Assembly: GCA_016713335.1 (NCBI GenBank)
Contig: JADJPH010000020.1
Coordinates: 1-64,000 of the forward strand
Length of the DNA stretch: 64,000 nt
Source: Candidatus Fredericiella danica
GTDB lineage: Bacteria; Chloroflexota; Anaerolineae; Caldilineales; Caldilineaceae
Reading direction: 5' to 3'
Position 1 is the stretch's first letter. Every line of letters starts with the position of its first letter. Below are positions 56,749-64,000 of this stretch, piece by piece. The notes beneath the pieces were generated by a model. It did not search any database. It was not told the origin of the DNA and worked only from the letters and a program-made list of their open reading frames with translations. The position numbers and the translations under genes are program-made.

Positions 56749-58012
56749 ATGCCCGCGTTTCGCAGTGAGCATGTGATCCCCGGTCAACCCCTGGTGGAGA
56801 TGCACCACGTGGCGCGCCGTTTCATCAAGCGCCGCGACCGGCACCGATCGTTTCAAGATCGGTTTATCCGGCTCTTGAGCCGGCGCAATGTGGAGCATGA
56901 GGAGTTCTGGCCGCTGCGCGATGTTTCATTGGTGTTACGGCCGGGCGAATCGCTGGGTGTCGTCGGGCCAAATGGCGCCGGCAAGAGCACGTTGCTGAAA
57001 CTGGTCACCGGCATCCTCCCGCCAACCAGTGGCGACCTGGTCGTGAATGGGCGGGTCTGCTCCTTGTTGGAGCTGGGTGCAGGCTTTCAGCCTGACCTGA
57101 CGGGGCGCGAGAACATCTATTTGAATGGCTCTATCTATGGGCTGACCCGCGCCGAAATGAACGCTCGGGTCGACCGGATCGTCGATTTTGCGGAGTTGGG
57201 TGACTTTATCGACACCCCGGTGAAGCACTATTCATCCGGCATGTATGTGCGACTCGGCTTTGCGGTTGCCATCAATACGGATCCCGACCTGTTGCTGGTT
57301 GATGAAGTGCTGGCCGTGGGTGACGCATCATTCCAACACAAATGCCTTGCCGCGATCCAGGATTACCGCGCCGCCGGCGGCACCCTGCTGCTGGTCAGTC
57401 ACGACTTGAATGCGATTCAATCCACTTGCACCCATGCGGTCTGGTTGGAACATGGCCTGCTGCAAGCGGAGGGTGCACCAATTGATGTGGTCATGGCGTA
57501 TCTTGCGGAGATGGCCCGCAAGGAAGATGTTGCCCGCAGCGAACGCGAGGGCGCCGGCGGCGTTGCCGAACCCGTGATGCCTGGACGGTGGGGCAATGGC
57601 GCCATCCGCATCACGCGTCGAGTTATGGGATGAAACCGGGGCGACGCACAATACATTCAAGACCGGTTCACCCTTCGAGGTGCGCATCCATTTTCATGCG
57701 CGGGTTCCGGTGCAACGTCCTGTCTTTGGTCTCGCAGTTTACCATGAGAACGGCGCACACGTCAGCGGTCCCAATACGCGGTTCGGCGGGCTGGAGATAC
57801 CCGCGGTCGAAGGCTCTGGTGTGGTAACCTATCGGATTGACGAGCTACCTTTGCTTGAGGGCCGATACCGCCTGTCTGTAGCGGCGGTCGATGCCGTCAG
57901 TGATGAAGTCTATGACTACCAGGATCGCCTCTTCCAATTTCACGTCTACCCGGACACCCTGGCGGAACGTTACGGTTTGGTGACGCTTGGCGGGGCCTGG
58001 TCACTTGATTAA
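56749..58012 (+). CDS. wzt: Polysaccharide export ABC ATPase with C-terminal glycan-binding domain (Wzt-like), one frameshift
   Basis: Motifs: Walker A VVGPNGAGKSTLLKLVTGI, the Q-loop region SLLELGAGFQPDLTGRENI, signature KHYSSGMYVRLGFAVAI, Walker B LLLVDEVLAVGD and the H-loop LLVSHDLNAI. After about 290 residues the frame changes near 57615 and continues as VELWDETGATHNTFKTG, VRIHFHARVPVQRPVFGLAV and EGRYRLSVAAVDAVSDEVYDY to 58012. This is the Wzt C-terminal beta-sandwich that in O-antigen exporters recognises the non-reducing end of the glycan. The full length is about 420 residues. The start at 56749 is chosen for MPAFRSEHV; 56728 is also in frame. Confidence 0.9.
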
Positions 58013-58020
58013 GAGTCCAC

Positions 58021-60936
58021 ATGGCCATTACATTCGATGCCAACTACTATGCACATGGTTGTGGTCGCCCCTATCAACGCGACGGGCTGTGGCTGGCGCA
58101 ATTCGGCGCCGTAGCCGACCGCATCGTACGTGATCTTGAACCCCAAAGCGTGCTGGATGTGGGGTGCGCCTACGGTCTGCTGGTGGAGACACTGCGCGAG
58201 CGTGGCGTAGATGCATACGGCATCGACGTCTCCGAGTACGCGATCAGCCAGGCGGCGCCCGTTGTGCAGCCCTATGTGCACGTGGGTTCGGCGGTGGAGC
58301 CGTTTGGCCGGACCTATGACCTGATCGTGACGATCGAGGTGCTGGAACACTTACCCCCGGAACAAGCGGAACCTGCGATCGCCAATATCTGCCGCCACAC
58401 CGACGACGTGCTCTTCTCTTCGTCGCCGCTTGACTACAGCGAAATCACCCATTTCAATGTACAGCCCCCTGAGATATGGGCCCGCCACTTCGCCAATCAG
58501 GGCTTCTATCGCGATGTCGACTTTGACGCCAGTTTCATTACGCCCTGGGCTGCCCGCTTTCGCCGGCTGAGCGGCCCCGTGGCGAATATTGTCACGGCGT
58601 ATGAGCGTCGCTTCTGGCAACTTCAGCAAGCGAGCCAGGCACGCCGGCAGTTGAATGTGCAGCAGCGGAATGAATTGGCGCAGCATGAATTCAACAACCG
58701 GGAACTTGCTGCGGAAGTGGCACAGTTGCGCGAGCAGGTGGAGCGGCTGCGCAGCCAGAATCAGGAACTTCAGGCCGACCGGATCAATCTACAGGCGCTT
58801 GAATATAGCTTTGGTGGGCGTATGTTGCGCAAGGCGCAGGGCATGCGCGCCGCGCTGGCGCCTCCTCAGTCCATGCGTGATCAGGTGCTTGACGACTTCT
58901 TGCAGCGCTTCATCCTGCGGCGTAAGCAAATCGGCCCTGCCCAGCCTGGGATCCCGTTATCGGTCACACCCATCGAGCCGCGGGCGCCATTGGCGCCCCA
59001 TACGGCTGCAGTGGACATTGTGATCTGTGTGCACAATGCGTTACACGACGTGGAGAGCTGTCTGGAGTCGGTCGCAGCGCACACGAATGCGCCTTACCAT
59101 TTGATCCTGATCGATGATGGCAGCGATGCCCCCACGCGAGATTTTCTGGCGCAGTACGCGGCTTCGCATGCGGTGACGTTGGTGCGCAATGAGCAGGCCG
59201 GTGGGTATGGCCGTGCGGCAGCGCAAGGGCTGCACCTCCACCGCACCCTTCACCCTTTTGCTTAACAGCGATACGATCGTCACATCAGGCTGGCTTGACC
59301 GCATGCTGGCCTGCATGGAGTCAGCCCCGCAGATTGGGCTGGTGGGACCTCTGTCCAACACGGCGTCCTGGCAATCGATCCCGCTGATCGAAGAAAACGG
59401 CGACTGGGCGACAAACTCCCTGCCGGCGGGTGTCACCATCGAGGAAATGGGTGCGCGTGGCCGCTTATTCCGGGCGCCTTTACCCAACGATCCCGCTGCT
59501 CAATGGCTTCTGTTTCTTTGTCCGGCGCAAAGTCGTTGACGCGATCGGTCTCTTCGACGAGGAGAATTTTGGCGCCGGTTATGGGGAAGAGGATGACTTC
59601 GTGCTGCGCGCCCGTGCGGCTGGGTGGCAGGCGGCGTTGGCCGACGATGCCTACGTCTATCACGCACAGTCGAAGAGCTATTCTCATGAACGGCGCCGTC
59701 AACTGGCCGAGCGTGCGGGTAAGTTGCTGGTTGCGAAACATGGCCAGGCCGTACTCGATGCGAGCGTGGCACTGGCGCATCATGGCCGGGTGTTCGAGGG
59801 CATTCGGGCGCGCGCAGGGGTGTTGCACGAGCGGGCAAGGTACCTCGAACTGGGACGCGAGCGCTTTGGTGGGCGCAAAGTGCTCTTTGTTTTGCCAGTC
59901 GCGGACCCGGGTGGCGGTGGCAACGTCGTGATCGACGAGGCGCTCGCCATGCAGCAGATGGGCGTCGAAGTGGCGCTCTTTAACAGCCTGGAGCACCGTG
60001 AGCGCTTCTCGCGCAATTTTCCAAGTGCGGATCTGCCGGTCATCTATGGCGAACCGGCTGACCTGGGCGCTTTGGGCGCCGCCTACGATGCCGTCGTGGC
60101 AACGCTCAACACCTCCGTCGCCTGGCTGCAGCACATCCAGCCGCAGCAGGGCGCCCCCGTGCTGGGGTATTATGTGCAGGACTTTGAGCCTTATATGTAT
60201 CAGGCTGAGACGCCTGAGTATGCCCGCGCACTGGCTTCCTACACGCTGATCCCAGATTTGGTGCGCCTCACCAAGACCGAATGGAACCGGCAGGAAGTGC
60301 GCCAACAGGCGGGCGTCGACTGCGTGGTGGTGGGACCGAGCGCCAACATCGACCTCTTCCGGCCGCGGACCGAAGGGGGCGTCAGACCGCTGCGGGTGGC
60401 GGCGATGGTGCGTCCGGCGTCGTACTACCGATCGCCCTGGCTCACCATGGAACTACTGCGGCAACTGGTGGCGCGGTATGGCGATGCCGTCGAGGTGGTC
60501 GTGTTTGGCGTGGAGACCAACGATCCGGGCTTCGCCCTGCTGCCACAAGATTTCAAATTCACCCTGGCCGGAGTCATCAACCAGCGCAAGGTGGCGCGTC
60601 TGCTCAGCGAGGTCGACATCTTTGTCGATTTCTCGACGCATCAGGCGATGGGGTTGACGGCAATGGAAGCGATGGCCTGCGGTGACGCGGTCATTGTGCC
60701 AAGCGTCGGGGCGGGCAGCTTTGCGCGCCATGGGCAGAATTGTCTCATGGTGAACCCGCAATCGCAGCAGGATTGCTGGCAACGCGTTGTGCCGGCTGGT
60801 CGAAGATGAGGCGCTGCGGCGAAGCTTGCAGACACGCGCCATCTACGATATCTGTGAGTGCTATGTTGAGCGCCCCGCCTTCAACTTCTTGAGTGCACTC
60901 TTCCCGGCGCCGGGCGCCGGGCGTGCGTTGCCATGA
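58021..60936 (+). CDS. Trimodular methyltransferase-GT2-GT4 protein, frameshifted
   Basis: About 970 residues. Module 1 is a class-I methyltransferase (SVLDVGCAYGLLVETLRERG, YGIDVSEYAIS, DLIVTIEVLEHLPPEQAEPA), residues 1-200. A coiled coil follows (QLREQVERLRSQNQELQADR). Module 2 is GT2 (VDIVICVHNALHDVESCL, LIDDGSDAPTRDFL, TLLLNSDTIVTSGWLDRM, GYGEEDDFVLRARAAGWQ). Module 3 is GT4 (VLFVLPVADPGGGGNVVIDE, LGYYVQDFEPYMYQ, FVDFSTHQAMGLTAMEAMACG). Frame changes lie near 59235, 59480 and 60785; the last frame ends in TGA at 60934-60936, overlapping the next ATG. Such fusions resemble chain-terminating enzymes that methylate and cap a polymer. Confidence 0.85.
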
Positions 60937-62003
60937 GCAAACTGCGCGTTCATATTGTCTACGAGCATAGCCTGGATCGGCGCCCCTTTGGCAGCGCCTA
61001 TCTCCGCCTGCTGCGTCCATTTTCACACCCAACGGTCACCACTGCGATCGAGGCACAGGCATCCTGGGACTACAGCGGCGAGGCCGCCGATCTGGTCATC
61101 GTCGATCGCTTCTGGCGCCCCGACGTATCGCTGCGACTTGCAGAGGAATTGGTGCAGCGGGTGCGCCGTGCGGGGGCGCGACTGGTGTACACCCTCGACG
61201 ATGACCTCCTGAGCCTGCCGGTAGGCCCCCCGAATGGGATCGCACCGCAGCAGGTGGCGGCGGTCAAGTACTTCCTCGGATGTGCCGACGCAGTCTGGGT
61301 CACGACTGCACCCCTGGGCGAGCGAATACAACCGTACAATGACCGGGTTGAAGTACTGGCGAATGCCCTCGACGAGCGTTTGATTGCGGTCCGATCCCCC
61401 TCCACCTCAATCGACACCTTCGACCCGACAAGGCTCGTCATTGGCTATATGGGGACGCCGACGCATACCGGCGATCTCGCCATGATTTTGCCCGCGCTCC
61501 AGCGAGTCTTCAGGCGCCACGCAGGCAGGCTGGTCATGCAATTGGTTGGGGTCACGTCACAACCCGAAATGCTCAGTGCTGCCGGAATTCCCGTGCGGAT
61601 CGTGGCGCCGCAGGCCGTGGAGGGTGAGTATCCGCGCTTTATGCTTTGGTTCACCAGTGCGCTGCATTGGGATATTGCATTGGCTCCGTTGGCGGAAACG
61701 CTGTTTAATCAAAGCAAGTCCGCCATCAAGGCGCTCGACTATGCCGCGCTGGGTGCAACCGGGGTCTATAGCAACGCACCTGCTTACCGGGATGTGGTGC
61801 ACCAACGCGAGACGGGGCTGCTGGCGGGCTCGCCGGCGGAGTGGGAAGAAGCCCTGGAAATCCTCATTGCCGATGCTGCGCTCCGTACGGCACTGTCCCA
61901 TGCCGCCGCACGCAATCTCTGGGAACAGCACGTCCTGGAGCGTTGCGGGCAGCGTTGGGTCGACGCGGCGGCTCGGGCGGCAGGACGCCGGCAGCCGGTG
62001 TAG
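60933..62003 (+). CDS. GT-B glycosyltransferase-like protein
   Basis: 356 residues, intact. LRVHIVYEHSLDRRPFGSAY begins the first domain, with DLVIVDRFWRPDVS and RLVYTLDDDLLSLP. The second domain shows VIGYMGTPTHTGDLAMILPA and WDIALAPLAETLFNQSKSAIKALDYAALG, the GT4-like donor site with the SxxKxxDY version, then GVYSNAPAYRDVVHQRETGL. It starts inside the stop of the trimodular gene (ATGA) and is the last gene of the rightward run, followed by about 230 bp without a gene. Confidence 0.82.
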   Translation: MSKLRVHIVYEHSLDRRPFGSAYLRLLRPFSHPTVTTAIEAQASWDYSGEAADLVIVDRFWRPDVSLRLAEELVQRVRRAGARLVYTLDDDLLSLPVGPPNGIAPQQVAAVKYFLGCADAVWVTTAPLGERIQPYNDRVEVLANALDERLIAVRSPSTSIDTFDPTRLVIGYMGTPTHTGDLAMILPALQRVFRRHAGRLVMQLVGVTSQPEMLSAAGIPVRIVAPQAVEGEYPRFMLWFTSALHWDIALAPLAETLFNQSKSAIKALDYAALGATGVYSNAPAYRDVVHQRETGLLAGSPAEWEEALEILIADAALRTALSHAAARNLWEQHVLERCGQRWVDAAARAAGRRQPV

Positions 62004-62235
62004 CGGGGGAGATTGTCGTGCGTTTCACCGGTGAACGCCGCAAGAACATTCGCGATCCATACTAGCGGATAGTACCCATTCGAGATCCGGCAAATGCACT
62101 CCGCTGCCCCAATTGCCACCTGCATGCCAACGATATGATTGTGTGACCCGCACACGATCTATGTACTTGACCTCTCTCCCCATCCATGAGAATTCCAATC
62201 CTTTTTGTCCTTGGGTCTAGAAAGGTCGTTGAATC

Positions 62236-64000
62236 ATGTCTGACAACTTGCCGCGCCGGGTCTTGGGCGCCTGTGCAATCTTGCTCGTCCTCGCGTTGAT
62301 GTTGGCGCCGCTGCCAGTTGCTGCACAAGAACCGAGTGGCGACATGACGCCCCCACCAGGGCCTCCGGCCGATATGGTTCCAGAACAACCTGTCGCCGAT
62401 GAAATGATAAGCACGGACGTCGAATCGGTGGAACCTGCGCCTCCGGATGGCGTTGAGACGCCGGTTGATGAAGCTCAACCCGCGGAGGAGATTGGCTTTG
62501 AGGATAAGGATGGAACGAGTTGCCTGAAACCAACCAAGGACATCGGCTCTGATCGTTCCACGTACGCTGACAACAAACAAGGCGTTGTTGGCGGTGTATT
62601 GAAGATAGGTGGCTACAGTGGTCGCGACACGATCGCACTGGTCCACTTCAATCCTGCTGCCTCAATCCCGACGAACAGTACGATAAACGCGGCCACGCTC
62701 AAATTGTCCCAAACCGGTGGTGAAGTGGGTGGCAGCATCAACATCAATGCGTACCGCGCCAACAAAGGATGGTCGGGATCCGTTTCCTATGGCACCGCGT
62801 TGGGGATGTTTGGGAGCCAATTTAGTTCAGCCACTGCGGGGACGGGTTCGGCAACCATCAACTTTAATAACGCAAAGACGGTTGCGGCCGAATGGCTTCA
62901 GCAGGGCGCCGGCAACAATGGCGCCATTTTCCGTGGCAGCACAAGCGGTATTCACAACTTCTCGTCACACGCGACGCTGCACGTAGAATACACTTGTGAC
63001 AAACAGGCGCCTACGTCGGTGATGCAGAACTTCTCAAAAACATGGCACAAGGCCGACTTCGGGGTCTCGTGGCGTGGGTCGGATCCCGTGATGACCAATG
63101 CACCGCCACCGGCATCGAAAAGTTCTATGTCGAGTACAGCACCGACAACAAGAACTGGGCCAAATACAGTGACTCAACCAGCGGGAGCTCTTGCACGTCC
63201 AGTACGCAAACGAAGGATAAGGAATTCCACAATAGCAGCTACAATTTGCCCGAAGGCGCCACGGTCTACTTCCGTGTCACCTGGCACGACCGTGCCGGCA
63301 ACACGCAGAAGAATCCCAGTGCGAGCATCTCGACACGCTTGGACTGGACCCCGCCCACCCTCACCTTCACGCCGCTTGATCCGTATACGATTGGTACGAG
63401 CTTCAACGTCCAGTGGACCGCCAATGACAACTTGTCAGGTGTGTCCGGCTGCGGCTTCAACAGCAGATCAACGGCGGCGTGGACCACTGCGCCGGGAACG
63501 ATTACCCGGAATGGCAACCAGTTCACCTATACCGTGACTGGCGCGCAGGACAAACAGCGGTGGGGATTCAAGGCGATTTGCACCGACAACGCCGGCAACA
63601 GTAGCGCGGATCCGGGCGCGGCCCAGGTGTCGACGACGATCAGCACCTATCCGATGGCGCAGTTGAACAACATCACGCCGAACCTGGTGCAGTCCACTGC
63701 CACTGACAAAGAAAATCTTGTGTTGGGGTGGAGTGGCCTGACTTCACCGAGCGTACCGATCACCGGCTTCTCGGTCTACGCTCGCCACACCACCGGCGCC
63801 CAGTGGGGGAGTTGGAAGAAGTGGAAGGACGTTGCGTCAAACCCGTCGAACAGCTATAGCGAGAAATTCCCATTCACGACTGAAGATCCGGCGAATCCGA
63901 ACGGGCTGTGGGACTTCCAGGTCGTAGCCCACAATGCGCAGGGTGATCCTCCGTTTGACAACAGCAAAGCGCAGGCCAGCGCCGTCGTCGATCTCCAAGA
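62236..64000 (+). CDS. Secreted DNRLRE/Ig-type surface protein, partial, one frameshift
   Basis: A signal peptide (RRVLGACAILLVLALMLAPL) and a Pro/Glu-rich linker lead to a DNRLRE-like domain (STYADNKQGVVGGVLKIGGY, ALVHFNPAASIPTNSTINAA, NNGAIFRGSTSGIHNFSSHA). After a frame change near 63095 come Ig-like repeats (KFYVEYSTDNKNWAKYS, VYFRVTWHDRAGNTQKNPSA, LTFTPLDPYTIGTSFNVQWT) and a fibronectin-III-like part (ITGFSVYARHTTGAQWGSWK). It is open at the right edge with no stop. A large adhesin or wall protein is likely; the DNRLRE domain is often found at the N-side of bacterial surface proteins. Confidence 0.78.

Noticed and set aside
1..64000. Programmed ribosomal frameshifting as the cause of the split genes
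   Set aside because: No slippery heptamer with a downstream structure was seen repeatedly, both directions of shift occur, and unrelated genes are hit.

Overview
The window reads as a 64 kb piece of a high-GC, probably single-membrane bacterium, most likely a Chloroflexota member of the Anaerolineae/Caldilineae type. The grounds are LysW-type lysine biosynthesis genes, a LexA box of the Gram-positive style (GAAC-N4-GTTC), Uma2-family genes, secreted proteins with long PT/TNTPT linkers, and many family-2 and family-4 glycosyltransferases. This placement is inferred from gene content, not from a marker tree. No rRNA, tRNA or CRISPR array was found.

A dominant technical feature is frame breakage. 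About 20 genes, including housekeeping genes (lexA, dinG, tlyA, nudix, lysZ), are split by single-base indels. Wherever the break could be placed exactly it lies in or beside a short run of G or C, as expected from uncorrected long-read consensus. Split genes are therefore reported as one gene over their full span, with the break described. Two or three genes (the Uma2 remnant at 5.4 kb, possibly the PD-(D/E)XK nuclease at 14.9 kb) seem to have lost internal segments that an indel cannot explain.

Layout: 0-1 kb, end of an insertion sequence. 1.2-3.5 kb, a secreted decaheme cytochrome of OmcA/MtrC type with a palindromic operator candidate upstream. 4-9 kb, lysZ, lysJ and lysK, separated by a broken Uma2 gene and three patches of dispersed intergenic repeats, including a nested palindrome. 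8.9-23 kb, a mostly minus-strand housekeeping block: lexA with an SOS box inside a near-consensus promoter, nudix, a GT39-like membrane protein, recJ, PD-(D/E)XK nuclease, Uma2, GT4, uridine kinase, a ResB-like membrane protein and dinG. 23-30 kb, a GT2, an M14 carboxypeptidase, a CtaG-like protein and a large HerA-like ATPase. 30-37 kb, PPOX-fold protein, GT2, rfbD, pcm, alpha/beta hydrolase, LysM protein, tlyA and a thioredoxin-like ferredoxin. 37.5-40.2 kb, a three-domain fasciclin surface protein with PT and EAT repeats and an LPTSG-like tail.

40.3-64 kb is a cell-surface glycan locus: at least nine glycosyltransferase modules (including a GT2-GT4 fusion and a methyltransferase-GT2-GT4 fusion), a Wzm/Wzt ABC exporter whose ATPase carries a C-terminal cargo-binding domain, two tandem secreted GH-A clan hydrolase-like proteins, a secreted beta-propeller and a large secreted DNRLRE-type protein running off the right edge. 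Together they suggest synthesis, export, trimming and attachment of an extracellular polysaccharide. This locus and the decaheme cytochrome are the two most interesting biological signals.
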